NCBI GenBank assembly: GCA_027627225.1
Contig: CM051029.1
Span: forward strand, 28,187,048 to 28,251,047
DNA length: 64,000 nucleotides
Source: Congeria kusceri
Taxonomy: Eukaryota; Mollusca; Bivalvia; Myida; Dreissenidae
Reading direction: 5' to 3'
Under the pieces are notes generated by a model. The model was given only the letters and a program-made list of their open reading frames with translations, was not told the DNA's origin and did not search any database. Made by a program: the position numbers and the translations under genes. Every line of letters begins with the position of its first letter. Position 1 is the stretch's first letter. Of this stretch, positions 51,501 to 58,339 are shown piece after piece.

Positions 51501-54500
51501 ACAACAAAATTTATCAAAGCAATTCTTCAAACTGCCCTTCGTTCCCAGAACAAATGTCAAGTTCCACAATAAGAATCACCATGGCTAAAACTGGAAAGGT
51601 TTCGTGCTGTGATCTCAAATTGTAAAGTCAGCACTGTATATCATGCAAAGTTATAGGTCGAAGGTCGTGGTGTGGCAGACATGATCCATAAACGGAATCA
51701 TATCTTGCAGAGAGACGAAATTCCAACCAGCGCTGTTTTCTGTCATTTGATTTTACGACTCCGTCGTCGTGAGTTCGATACCCACGCTGGGTTTTCTTAT
51801 TCCTAGTATTTGTCTTTATTTTTTTTTTCAAAAGTCGTAAAATGAAGTACATGTAAATTATGCATACGTTATTTATTGGATACGCCTCTGTATTGATAAT
51901 TTCTTTAACATAAAAACTTAACAATTGCTGAAAGAGATCACTTTTTCGTTGCCATAGGTCTTTTAATTTTGTTTACATTGCAATTTCTTCAAGGTAGGAC
52001 CCTAGACCCTAGACGCTAAATATGCAATCAAACAGTAATACAGTTTTGTGATTTAAATGTTTTGTTTGTTTGATTGGATTTTTCGCCGTTTTTAACAGTA
52101 TTTCAGTCATATCACGGCGGTCAGTTAACCTACTCACACTTTTCATGGGCAAGCTTAGCCGATCTAAGCGGTTTACCAGTACTAAGTGCACATACTCATG
52201 CCAGCAACTGACAACTGCCCTACTTGAATCAGAGGTACGGGAGGTAACACATATTAAATGGCCGGGCTTGGGTTCGAACTCACGATCCCTGGATTGACAG
52301 TCTAGCGCTCTACCAACTGAGCTACCAGGATTTAAATGTAAGTAGTCTCAAAAGTGCATGTGTATGTAAAAACTATCATGTCAATGGATTTCTTCTCAGG
52401 GTTATTAAACGAGTTTATACGTTCGGATCCACTGCAAAATAGTCTGACAGGATCTCAATGGTCTAGAGTCCTTATTCACAAAACTGAAAACAAAGTGATA
52501 ACCTATGTACTTCATTCAATTCATAAAATGTCTTACGTTTGTGCCTGCTTCATGCAGAGTTCGTTTTACATTTAAATGTTTCACACTATAATATATTGCT
52601 TCGACATTTCATATTGTACCCCTTTGTTGACATTAGTCAGAGAGTTTAACATAGACAAGTTGATGTGAAATTTTCACTGCAGTACAACTTAAGTTAAAAT
52701 TGTCCTTAGGAGTTTTGTGAATACCGGCCTAAAAATAAAATACACATTATGTTTGACACGTGTGACTGACATTTGCAAAACATACTAGGAGAACGGTAAA
52801 TGCGACTACAAGCAAATATAATACATATATTACACATGACTCACATATCTACTAAACGCACCGATCAATTCAGTAGAAATAACAAACTAATTATATCAAT
52901 GACCTTAACAATTCTAAAGCCTCATGTCCTTCAGAAAGAATCAACCAAAATAAATAGTAACATTATTCTAGTATACACCGTATAACTGTGTACTTGATAC
53001 TGGTTCTGTTTTTCTGACAAATTATTCACATTTTCAAAAATAAAATGGACGACAAAAACCGAAATAACTATCGACCCTATGGTGCATTGGCAAATGATTC
53101 ACCTTAGTACTCAATCAAAGATTAAATCTTTCTTAGGAGATTAACACCTACTACAGCAGATGAAAATCAGACACGATTAAGAAAATGTTATTCATGTAGT
53201 GACATGTTTTTCTTTCTTCATGCTGCATTTGAAATAATTGGTACGAAAGCCTAAGCTGTATTTTCCATTTATTGATTGCTTACAGGCCATCGAAACATTA
53301 TGTAGAGTCGGGCACAAACGTTGCATTATAATGCAGTAACAGGTAAAATTTTAAATGTCATTTACAACTCGTATTACAACATTAATTTATATAGTTCTCA
53401 CGAGGACACAGAAATCGATGTCAGAAAATGCGAAAGTAATTCAGCAGTTCAGTTTTCATTGTTTCTTAATTGTATGCATATATCCATGCATCGCCCCGGT
53501 TCCGTGAACATAACATGGGTCTGTGTACGTTCGGATATTGCACTTTGGGAATTAATGTACTTTCAAATTGGTTCCCTGTAAAAATCTTTGGTTCCTTGCT
53601 AACACAATATTAATGGCAATTATGATAATAGTGAATATCTTGTAAAACTGCACTAACATCTATTAAAAGCTCAGTATTTTGCTCCCCACCCACTTTGAAG
53701 CGCCAAATGTGAAGAGAAAAAAGCAAACATTTTCAAGTGTTATGTCTTTGTATCTGTGTGTATGATGACATTTTACGCAGTGCACCAGATAATACACCGG
53801 TTTATGGGATTTTCGCCCTAGTGGCCATCGCCTCCAGACCACTTGTTAATTGGGTTACAGGAGATAAAGCAAGTTACGGAAGTCGCTCCGTTCCAAAAAC
53901 TACTTTTAAGTGCCAATTGGGAACAACCAGGTGTACGGCGACACCGCGTATTAACCAGTTAAGACCAGTTCGTAAGTAATGTTGTGGCGGGGATCGAAGC
54001 AGCTTAATGCAAAAGTTATAAATGTATTTGTATGAAATTTCCCGGGAAGGAAGGAAAAGGACCAATGAACAAATTTATTTACATAGATTCCCGTATCACC
54101 GTCATAAGGTAACCTACCACTGGTAACTTAAATTGTTAGGTGGAGTAACATATCTTGGCCCATATGTTTTCTCCGAGCACTTTCTAGTTATTTTGTTTTG
54201 AGTAACCTTCCTTTACAAAGCTCATATCCGGTGCCCGAGGTCTCGTTTCATATGCATTTCCGCTCCACGTTCAGGCAGAACGATAGCGAACACACCTGCC
54301 GACAATTGTAGTTGCTAGGTCATTAATGCCTTACTTATTTAAGCAATTAAAACCAACATACAATTTCACAGCTCGTATCCGATGTCGTAGTACTCATTTT
54401 ATATGCACTTCCTCTCCACGTTCAGGAAGAACGATCACAGCGAACACACCAGTGGGCCATAGTTGTTGCTATATTATTAATACCATATTTATATAGAAAT

Positions 54501-56754
54501 CTAAAACAAAATACCTATACACGGCGCATATCCGGTGTCGGAGTACGAGTTTCCGGTGCATTTCCGCTCCAAGTTCAGGCAGTACGCCAGTGAACACCCC
54601 TGTGGCGGTTGGAGATAGTAGGCGAAAAAGCTGCTGCAGTTCCTTACGCCAATCTCTCGCGTGTAAAAGCAACAGTCGATGCCGTATTTCCCGCACGCGT
54701 TCATGATCACCACTCCGTCAGCCTCCTGAAAATCACAGTTGAATTGTTATGAGTGAGTTGTTTTCAAGGTCTGCGCGTACGACAATTTGTGTTATGTTGC
54801 TGTTTTAACAATTCAAATGTTACGCTACATGTACACTTGCATTTAAGATACAATAAAACATAAACAATGATTATTGTATTCGAGAGATATATGAGTATAC
54901 TATTGTATTGTTCCTGTACGTCTTCATTTCATAATTTCTGAAGCAATCATTAACAAACATATAACATAGCCGTTGTAAATCACATACAAAGATCTTCTTA
55001 CAAATGTATACATAGTACTTACAATTGTAACAAAACACCAACAACAACATATTTTCAAAGTTGTTTTACTCACACTGGGCTGGCTTCCATTTATCCACAA
55101 GGGTATATGGGTCCCGCATTTGTAGTTATCCACGCATGTGTTGAACACCATCTCAGCATGGTTGAACCTATACCAACCTGCTTTCAGCCCCTGGTCGCAA
55201 CGTACATTCTCAGACCCTGTGTTGGTAACGCTTCGCCACGGTTCGTCCAGCACCGTGTATTGCTTACATGGGTCAATAGGATCTTCCGCTTTCACTGAAA
55301 AATATTAATTATTTTAAATTATCATGTTCTCTATTTACTTTCATTGATGACAAACATAAATAACGTTTGTTCTTAAATTACGTTTGATTAAAAAAAAGCG
55401 TAACAAAGTAGGTGTGTCAACAAGTTTATTATTTTCTCGCACAAGAACAATAGCAATTCAAAGGAAGTAGCGCTGATTCCTCCGATTGCGTCAACAGACG
55501 GATGGCCAATCGCCCTTTAAACAGTGTGTCAATAGAAATAACTTGGCATTATCGGAATATCAGGAACAATACCGGGCGCTAACACCGATGCAGGCAAACT
55601 GGAATCTTTCGGTATCAAGATTCTTTACCAAAACTGAAATACAAATGAACGTAAGAAACCAGAATCACCAATGCTCTCATGTTTTGTTTTACCAAACTTA
55701 CAGTATATGGATTTACCAAATTACATTTTTAGACTTTCTACTAAAGTAAAACATATTTTTTACAGCACAGCCACTATTGAAACCGTTAGTTGCAATTGTG
55801 GGTGCCAAACACGAGTTCAGAAACTTAATTAAAAAAGGTTGCTTCTACAAATAAAGCTCTAAAGAAGAAGCTAGTAATGAAGAGTGGTAGTTGTTATTGA
55901 AGTTTTGTGCATCAATTTCCCACTTCGACACACATCGACAAACTTCACTCGAACGTACGACATTATAATTCGAGGGTTGAATACCAGATGGTACCATTTG
56001 CTATTGATAACAATGGCAGTCGGTACCATCTGGTTTCAAACCCTCGATATTTACCAAAGCTGATAGGTGTACTCCAATGCAAGCTGTATTACTAAACCTA
56101 ATAACACAGTAAATAATTTGTCTCGCAGTAATGTTTCACTCTGAAATGCACCTCTGGCGTTGATTATTGGTGTGGTGAAGAAAACTCGCCTTAACTGCAT
56201 ACAAAAAGGCATGACAAATGTTAAGACGCGACCCCAATTGACTAGTTGCGACTTGTCAATCAAGGGTAGAGTTGACCAATTATGGGCTGACATTTCAGTG
56301 GTAAAAATAATAGCACATGGTTGCACAATCCAATCAATTTACTTCAGATCGTTGGAAAAAACAACCGTAGACGAACAGAAAGGCGGAGCGATCTATGTTT
56401 ATGCTACTCTTTAATTGTTTCAATGTTTCAAATAATTAACACTTTTACAGTTTTGCGATATCTTTGTAATATCTTTGTTAATTTTACTTTATGAATTCAA
56501 TCTTAAGTTTATGTGAATATTATAGTACATTTTGTAAACTGTATTACAAGACAAAATGGAACTAATAGGCTTCCGTAGGAAATATAGTAACGTGTGCAAC
56601 AAGTGCAAGAACAAACCTGAGTATAAAAATAGGAAAAATATAGGCGCATTAATACACTTATAGACTTAACGAAGTAAATGTGTGCAATCTATAAATATTT
56701 TTGTATATTCTTACCTGTAATAACCAGACCCGCAAAGAAAAGTATGGCCAACAT
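27472..56754 (-). CDS. Secreted VWD- and EGF-domain protein, VWDE family (21 exons)
   Basis: A complete gene for a secreted protein of 1050 residues. Exon lengths sum to 3153 nt and all phases agree. Order: signal peptide 1-13 (MLAILFFAGLVIT); D8C-like Cys module ~20-157, as in uromodulin (THIPLWINGSQPS, CCFYTREIGVRNCS, CSLAYC); Ig-like region ~158-306 (FKFTCIVPYPS, VTWFSDGN); VWD domain ~385-600 (SSGDPHIFTFDNQ, HYDNFHVGQYVLV, TEGLCGRYDGDPDND, IPKGQSLFE); Thr/Pro-rich, probably O-glycosylated linker ~605-676; EGF 776-802; Cys-rich tail with NICHVAGEVDG and CDCVDP-like clusters. The order fits the von Willebrand factor D and EGF domain-containing family, extracellular proteins of animals with a role in tissue repair reported in vertebrates. 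Function here is unknown. No transmembrane segment is visible. Introns hold many microsatellites and MITEs. Confidence 0.85.
28090..28370. repeat. Microsatellite (GAT)n/(GATGAT)n
   Basis: Trinucleotide tract in intron 20. It creates a His-rich frame that reads past the donor of exon 20; that extension is not coding. Confidence 0.9.
28420..28552 (-). CDS. VWD/EGF gene exon 20
   Basis: Acceptor CATCTCAG, donor ACAG|GTAAAT. It reads DDTCMIDNICHVAGEVDG, then GTCQPKINNTVWTQN, a C-terminal module that in VWDE-type proteins follows the EGF region. Confidence 0.9.
28600..28745. repeat. Three ~44-bp tandem units
   Basis: AAGTCCGATATAGTACGTATG and following sequence repeated three times. Confidence 0.85.
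29056..29192 (-). CDS. VWD/EGF gene exon 19
   Basis: Acceptor CGTACAG, donor GAG|GTGACT. It reads TGQALTGYMLSLTNNG and FNPACMACDSPEKCRIE, leading in phase 0 into exon 20. Confidence 0.9.
29695..29865. repeat. Short tandem repeat in intron 18
   Basis: ACTATATTTAACTTCAATC followed by TTTAAGTTTGACTTCATAC, in about three imperfect units. Confidence 0.7.
30039..30560. repeat. 52-bp tandem array of the exon 18 end and donor
   Basis: Nine extra units start at about 30039, 30089, 30150 and then every 52 bp to 30462; the tenth position is the true exon 18 end. Each carries the plus-strand block ACTTACGGAATCCTTTCGGC and AAGTGACACATCAC, i.e. ~35-40 nt of exon sequence plus a GTAAGT-type donor on the minus strand. 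Most copies keep the GT. Confidence 0.88.
30525..30627 (-). CDS. VWD/EGF gene exon 18
   Basis: Acceptor CATTTAG, donor ATCT|GTAAGT. It reads MDASGHRTFETETIQYPADF and LSVYHVMCHLPQGI. It starts in phase 0 and ends one base into a Phe codon. The donor is the first unit of a 52-bp array. Confidence 0.9.
30722..31012. mobile_element. Fold-back MITE
   Basis: Ends CCACAGTCTATATTATTTTT and AAAAATAATATAGACTGTGG are inverted repeats. The inside is built of many TAATTAGGAGATACTAAGTCC-like units in both orientations. Confidence 0.85.
31436..31783. mobile_element. MITE with ATGCACCTATCAATATTTT ends, copy 1
   Basis: ATGCACCTATCAATATTTTTT at the left and ACATTGATAGGTGCAT at the right are inverted. G-runs near the left end and C-runs near the right also pair. 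Confidence 0.75.
31961..32074. mobile_element. MITE with ATGCACCTATCAATATTTT ends, copy 2
   Basis: Shorter relative of 31436-31783 with the same inverted ends (AATGCACCTATCAATATTTTG and GATATTGAAAGGTGCAT). Confidence 0.75.
32133..32244 (-). CDS. VWD/EGF gene exon 17
   Basis: Acceptor CTCCTTTAG, donor ACT|GTAAGA. It reads GPVCKAASDADAECFRP, then LIGSNMKPGETACSVRGFT. The opening C must complete a codon with two bases from exon 16. Confidence 0.88.
32749..32866. repeat. Long near-perfect palindrome
   Basis: AACAGGTTACTGCCTGGTCT at one end, its complement at the other, with TGTGTAATATATCAGG also mirrored and AACGGCCGTT in the centre. It could form a ~50-bp stem. It lies inside the larger dispersed element at 32640-33960. 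Confidence 0.85.
33600..33925 (-). repeat. Dispersed repeat family, copy B
   Basis: Reverse-complement relative of 23690-23990. Flanking bases to about 32640 also resemble the far end of copy A (GAGATTAAATAATTAACACA), so this copy carries an internal ~900-bp segment that copy A lacks. Confidence 0.75.
34151..34434 (-). CDS. VWD/EGF gene exon 16 (EGF)
   Basis: Acceptor CCTTTTCAG. It carries the EGF module CPRDCSGNGNCMEGRC plus ACAQGFEEEDC (six Cys). The donor is uncertain: the only site that keeps the phase of exon 17 is TGCTA|GTGTCC at 34150, which is weak. It gives KRISCYGPVC across the junction. Confidence 0.75.
34535..34765. mobile_element. Fold-back family, partial copy
   Basis: CCATTTTGATTGGCCGTTCGC and TAATAGATATCCATAAATGG match the complete copy at 48735-49080. 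Confidence 0.7.
35224..35390 (-). CDS. VWD/EGF gene exon 15
   Basis: Acceptor TTTTCAG before CTCAAAGG, donor GAG|GTAGGG. It reads QRNGSTEPVPFQSKPDAS, then RICYDKLNWFESARTC and DLMDMCVTDVE. An inner AG at 35353 would break the phase. Confidence 0.88.
35690..35880 (+). mobile_element. SINE-like element
   Basis: GGTCCGCCTTGCGGTTGGGAGG and GAGTTCTATCCCCACTC look like a decayed tRNA-type head with a B box. ACTGGTTATACCCAGAAAAG recurs in the 13.0-kb and, inverted, 27.8-kb fragments. Confidence 0.55.
35941..36166 (-). CDS. VWD/EGF gene exon 14 (Thr/Pro linker)
   Basis: Acceptor ATTGTAG, donor CTTC|GTAAGT. After ELCPGCVEIRR comes a Thr/Pro/Ala-rich stretch (ATTQAPTTAPSAPTARP, HTTTPPPSTTTM), a mucin-like spacer. 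Confidence 0.9.
36205..36450. repeat. Pyrimidine-rich low-complexity tract (TGTCTGTC)n
   Basis: Tetranucleotide CTGT/CCGT repeats in intron 13. Confidence 0.85.
36455..36580. repeat. Decayed copy of the exon 13 end and its donor
   Basis: CTACTCACCTTGGTGTACGG at 36457 mirrors the real CTACTCACATTGGTGTGCGG at 36573, and similarity continues into the exon (…CTGTCGTTT against …CTGTTGTAG). The copy preserves a GTGAGT donor on the minus strand. Confidence 0.8.
36581..36710 (-). CDS. VWD/EGF gene exon 13
   Basis: Acceptor GCATTAAG, donor AAT|GTGAGT. It reads IPKGQSLFEKDLTKLEP, then NHCVCYNSAESCQTTPSS, the end of the VWD module. Confidence 0.88.
36735..37045. mobile_element. Fold-back MITE, relative of 8276-8531
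   Basis: GACCATATTTTTCACAACTC at the left is answered by GAAAAATATGATCCTACAG at the right, with TTCACATCTGTGAA and CACAGGTGT motifs inside. Confidence 0.7.
37470..38240. repeat. Tandem/dispersed repeat, ~155-bp unit
   Basis: Four to five units with CATAACTCTGTCAAAATAC, GAGTTGATGACAAAGGTTAG and CCAGAAAATCTACGTG. The array ends in GACGCGGACGCCGACGC and GAATAGTCGAGCTAAAA. Confidence 0.85.
38472..38588 (-). CDS. VWD/EGF gene exon 12
   Basis: Acceptor CAACTTCAG, donor AG|GTGAGT. It reads DTEGLCGRYDGDPDNDLTSP and RMERFPYAFIESW, the calcium-loop and GLCG region of a VWD domain. The phase fits exons 11 and 13. Confidence 0.9.
38630..38990. repeat. Microsatellite (ATC/TCC)n
   Basis: Long trinucleotide tract giving poly-Asp, poly-Ser, poly-Ile and poly-Met frames on both strands; these are not genes. 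Confidence 0.95.
39424..39680. repeat. ~58-bp tandem repeat
   Basis: ATTTTGGGTCTCTCAAGTAGC and ACATATTTCTTGGGTATGTT repeated about four times with variation. Confidence 0.8.
39733..40352. repeat. 31-bp minisatellite, ~20 copies
   Basis: Unit GTGTGGAGAGTGAATCTATG plus TACTGGCTGCT. Copies differ mainly at GTACT/GCACT and CTGCT/CTGCA, so homogenisation is recent. It lies in intron 11. Confidence 0.95.
40508..40596 (-). CDS. VWD/EGF gene exon 11
   Basis: Acceptor TATTACAG, donor CG|GTGAGG. It reads IKFPSGAVVKLSTFAAHID and VSVKVPGHFY, beta-strands of the VWD domain. The acceptor is the first unit of a long array (40596-41590). Confidence 0.9.
40584..41590. repeat. Tandem array of the exon 11 acceptor, ~120-bp unit
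   Basis: The true acceptor TGTAATAAATAC (plus strand) is followed by eight copies of CTGCAATAAATACGAAACG, at about 40721, 40840, 40984, 41104, 41225, 41339, 41458 and 41571. Each includes CAGACCTCCGCCATGGCGGC and ~12 bp resembling the exon edge. On the minus strand nearly every unit offers TATTTATTGCAG. Confidence 0.88.
41978..42350. repeat. 28-bp tandem repeat
   Basis: GGATCTAACAAACAAGGACA plus TTGCCAAT units, about 13 copies with variation. Confidence 0.88.
42383..42580 (-). CDS. VWD/EGF gene exon 10
   Basis: Acceptor AACATTCAG, donor GTG|GTATGA. It reads VETRTYAFGQTSLNCGVAV, REGNDVIILDMCDGQPGK and DIVRSKSGIEYV, the middle of the VWD domain. Confidence 0.92.
42712..43240. repeat. Microsatellite (ATC)n, ~0.5 kb
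   Basis: Long imperfect CATCAT/ATCATC tract in intron 9. Poly-Met, poly-Ile and poly-Ser frames are artefacts. Confidence 0.95.
43257..43323 (-). CDS. VWD/EGF gene exon 9
   Basis: Acceptor ATGTTTTCAG, donor AGA|GTATAC. It reads KHYDNFHVGQYVLVQRTTG then TFR. The GTATAC donor is chosen because it is the one that joins exon 10 in frame (TFR-VETRTYAFG). Confidence 0.82.
43324..44456. other. Intron 8 sequence, nothing recognised
   Basis: AT-rich, with no supported exon. The open frame at 43725-43949 has no family motif. Confidence 0.5.
44457..44730. mobile_element. Fold-back MITE, copy 2 of the 1543-1800 family
   Basis: GTCGTGTCGTGGAAAAATCGG at the left and CGGGTTTCCCACGACACGCC at the right are inverted; CAGCCTGTGCGGAGTGCGGA and relatives lie inside. 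Confidence 0.85.
44754..44839 (-). CDS. VWD/EGF gene exon 8
   Basis: Acceptor CATATACAG, donor AA|GTAAGG. It reads VQTTPSSEGGMCVSSGDPH then IFTFDNQKN; GDPH-F-TFD is the classic start of a VWD domain. Confidence 0.92.
45048..45255. repeat. Microsatellite (GAT/GCT)n
   Basis: ATGATGATG/GACGAC/GCTGCT tract in intron 7. Confidence 0.9.
45316..45432 (-). CDS. VWD/EGF gene exon 7
   Basis: Acceptor TTTTTTCCAG, donor CCA|GTATGT. It reads VSTTPSFAPQNGGVSNIEF, then SCTGKEWHSLQIHPLP. Confidence 0.9.
45455..45832. repeat. Microsatellite (ACT/ATT)n
   Basis: Long ACT/ATT/ACA tract in intron 6. The poly-Thr and poly-Leu frames are not genes. Confidence 0.92.
45892..45971 (-). CDS. VWD/EGF gene exon 6
   Basis: Acceptor TTTTCACAG, donor AAG|GTATAC. 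It reads NVSLSECRLTLRPKDWINS then TATTSMK. The first two bases complete a Gly codon. Confidence 0.85.
46030..46465. repeat. Dispersed repeat in two ~170-bp units
   Basis: AAGGTCAAAGTGAGGTTGGG and TAAGTATCCAAGTGTTGTAG recur at 46040-46160 and 46210-46330, followed by a GGACGGAC tract and ATGCATCCCGCATCAAGATG. Dispersed repeats with this layout are common in bivalves. Confidence 0.8.
46466..48440. other. Intron 5 sequence, nothing recognised
   Basis: No exon, RNA gene or element ends supported. Short open frames lack motifs. Confidence 0.5.
48441..48567 (-). CDS. VWD/EGF gene exon 5
   Basis: Acceptor TTTAAAAG, donor AATG|GTGAGC. It reads ISPEKVTLNSTWQEVTMTS, then CKRTSCDCKVEYGVSTDN. Confidence 0.88.
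48735..49080. mobile_element. Fold-back MITE in intron 4
   Basis: ATAACCTTCATTTTGATTGG and its complement CCAATCAAAATGTAGGTTAT mark the ends; TAGTAGATATCCATACATGG and AATTCTGAGAAGGCG are mirrored inside. Related to 34535-34765. Confidence 0.85.
49266..49585 (-). CDS. VWD/EGF gene exon 4 (Ig-like region)
   Basis: Acceptor TCATTTAG, donor AAG|GTACTT. It reads VGTDFKFTCIVPYPSLFL, VMNVTWFSDGNVIKSETL and NANISCTVTTQFADKHT: a Cys...Trp...Cys pattern as in Ig folds. Confidence 0.92.
49831..50270. mobile_element. Element with ~28-bp inverted ends and inner GTATACAGC palindromes
   Basis: TGTTAGACCGTATACAGCTCAC at the left matches the complement of the right end (GTGAGCGTTATACGGTCTAAC). AAGCTGTATACG and its complement occur many times inside. 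Confidence 0.85.
50480..51080. repeat. Three-unit dispersed repeat, ~190-bp unit
   Basis: Each unit has TCTGAGAAAAAACATTGAAGCGG or a variant, then TGGTAATATGCACACC and AAAGTTTCGTTGAATTCC. It ends in a GGACGGACGGGCGG tract like the 46-kb repeat. Confidence 0.75.
51081..52049. other. Intron 3 sequence, nothing recognised
   Basis: No exon supported. A fragment CCGTCGTCGTGAGTTCGATACCC near 51760 resembles a tRNA/SINE B box. Confidence 0.45.
52050..52339 (-). mobile_element. tRNA-derived SINE with 11-bp target duplication
   Basis: On the minus strand it starts CCTGGTAGCTCAGTTGGTAG (A box), then GTGAGTTCGAACCC (B box) after a GTC anticodon-like loop. A ~200-bp body follows with an AAACAAACAAAAC tail. 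Identical GATTTAAATGT flanks (52050-52060 and 52329-52339) are the target-site duplication. Confidence 0.9.
52340..54211. other. Intron 3 sequence, nothing recognised
   Basis: No exon supported. A MITE end fragment lies at about 52690-52730. Confidence 0.45.
54212..54514. repeat. Two decayed copies of the exon 3 end
   Basis: GCTCATATCCGGTGCCCGAG...CATTTCCGCTCCACGTTCAG at 54219 and GCTCGTATCCGATGTCG...CCTCTCCACGTTCAGGAAG at 54371 match the last ~100 nt of exon 3 (GCGCATATCCGGTGTCGGAG...CATTTCCGCTCCAAGTTCAG). Period is ~155 bp. The donor is lost in both copies. Confidence 0.88.
54515..54725 (-). CDS. VWD/EGF gene exon 3 (D8C second half)
   Basis: Acceptor TTTTCAGGAGG-type at 54726, donor ATAG|GTATTT. 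It reads EADGVVIMNACGKYGIDCC, FYTREIGVRNCSSFFAYYL and QGCSLAYCLNLERKC. Confidence 0.92.
55074..55294 (-). CDS. VWD/EGF gene exon 2 (D8C first half)
   Basis: Acceptor TTTTTCAG, donor AGT|GTGAGT. It reads KAEDPIDPCKQYTVLDEPW, GSENVRCDQGLKAGWYRF and CGTHIPLWINGSQPS; the WINGSQPS-EADGVV junction is typical of D8C modules. Confidence 0.93.
55295..56714. other. Intron 1, with a short palindrome
   Basis: Nothing coding recognised. A 76-bp hairpin at 55971-56046 (CGAGGGTTGAATACCAGATG and its complement) is the only structure. Confidence 0.6.
55971..56046. repeat. Short palindrome
   Basis: CGAGGGTTGAATACCAGATGG pairs with CCATCTGGTTTCAAACCCTCG. It may be the remnant of a small fold-back element. Confidence 0.8.
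56715..56754 (-). CDS. VWD/EGF gene exon 1 (signal peptide)
   Basis: ATG at 56754, donor ACAG|GTAAGA. It encodes MLAILFFAGLVIT, a hydrophobic signal peptide. The phase joins exon 2 through a Val codon. TTAG just upstream (CTAACGTATAATG) is compatible with a short 5' UTR. Confidence 0.85.
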
Positions 56755-57712
56755 TATACGTTAGCCCAACGTTCGAAATGTTCTCAATGAAACCAGTGTT
56801 TCATCGCCTTATCTTTGTAAACTTTAGACTTTATCATTAGACCCATATTAGTAATCAACCTATATCGTCGTTGTTTGTCAGAACTCGGTGATCTTTGCCG
56901 TGGTTGTCGTGATTAGGTCATGCCAAATGTAATGCAGCCACCAGTGGATCATGTTTTGTAACTCCTTAAATGAAAAGGCCAAATCAAATTGTGATGATGG
57001 TTACTGTTGCTAACAAAATAAAATAAAACAGGTTTAATAGTAAATAATAATTGTAGCAGTTACCGAGTATGTTTTCCCCTTTGAATTTCAGCCTCGCAGT
57101 TTAATATGAATCTTAATGTCTAAAACGTTTAAACTATTACTTCAAAAAATGCGTTGGGCGTGCAACACAGCGCTTAAATCGACATGCATGACAAGTGTAC
57201 GTATTTATTAGTTATACTAAAATCATTGAAACTGATTTAGAATACGATAAACTTGTACGAGCTGTCCAAAGAAGTTGTATCTGTCGACAAAGACAACAGT
57301 TACAACTAATATATTATCTGTAAATATTTGGTGTCCTTTACCGGAGAAATTTACAGGTATAATATTTACATCACATAGGCATTTTAATAGGGAATGGGTA
57401 TGCATTCATAATCGTATGAACGCAATGCCTTATCTCCGGCGTAGTAATATCTGTGTCCTATTTTTTATGCAAATTATATTTGCACATGCGCATTACTGCA
57501 TTTCCTCTCAAAACAACAACAATGCAACAATTTTATGACGGAAAACATTTATTGAACTAATGAAACTTTATAGTAACAATCAAAAGTGGAAAAAACAACG
57601 GTATAAATGATTTAAACACCTTTTTTTCTAGTTAGTTCAAGTGCATTTTACAATTGTTTCATTCAAAAAACTTACACAATTAAGACTTACACAAATCGTC
57701 TGCAGCAACTCT
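56755..57712. other. Head-to-head intergenic region, probable promoters
   Basis: It lies between the start of the VWD/EGF gene (-) and the open frame at 57713 (+). I saw no clear TATA box or other motif. Confidence 0.4.
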
Positions 57713-58046
57713 ATGATGGAATCTTATGGTGACTTTTCATTGAATGATCCGTTTGACTTGGATCTGATTGATTTTGATGATTCAGATGATGAATTACTCA
57801 AAGCAATAGACATTTGTCAATATATGATTTCGACACTGGTAGAAGTTCCTGAAGAACCCCCTTCATTCATGGATTCAAACACAAATAAATCACAGCCAAA
57901 TCCAACTGAATCTATCACTGATCAACTTGAACCCCCAGTCAAAAGATTTAAGACATTGGATGAGAATGACCTGGACAAGTTTGAAAACAACCGGCATTCA
58001 ACTGCAACCAAAAAGAACATACAATGGGGTGTCAAAGTCTTTCAAG
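57713..58046 (+). CDS. Probable first exon of an unrecognised gene (Crypton-like N-terminus?)
   Basis: From ATG at 57713 it reads MMESYGDFSLNDPFDLDLID then an acidic Asp-rich stretch, a Pro-rich middle (LVEVPEEPPSFMD), and a basic end RFKTLDENDLDKFENNRHS plus TATKKNIQWGVKVFQ. A donor CAAG|GTGATA follows at 58047. The RF-x(6)-DLDKF...TKKN-x-WGVKVF block resembles, from memory, the start of Crypton/KIAA1958-type recombinase-derived proteins, in which a tyrosine recombinase-like domain follows. No second exon is identifiable downstream, so it may be a gene with distant exons or a stranded transposon fragment. Confidence 0.45.
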
Positions 58047-58339
58047 GTGATATTTCAGTCGGTTATTAAATCATTTTACTAAATTGTATGAGCTTTTAAA
58101 ATTCAATAACCAGTGACTAAGAAAGGCCTCAGTCTTGTGCCATAGTCACATAAAAATTAGAAATGTTGAGTTACATTTATTGAAAATAACATTTACTTTA
58201 AAAACGTCTCATTGATTTTGCTGAAACTTTTTGAAAAGCAGCAAAATGTCACATTAAAAAAATTATTTTCATGTCACTTTATCAATAAAGTCAACATTAA
58301 ATAATAAAGCATCTACCAGTTATATATTTTTTTTAAATG

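Noticed and set aside
52264..52330. tRNA-Asp (GTC) gene
   Set aside because: A and B boxes are present but the T stem is not paired, and the sequence continues into a SINE body with tail and target-site duplication.
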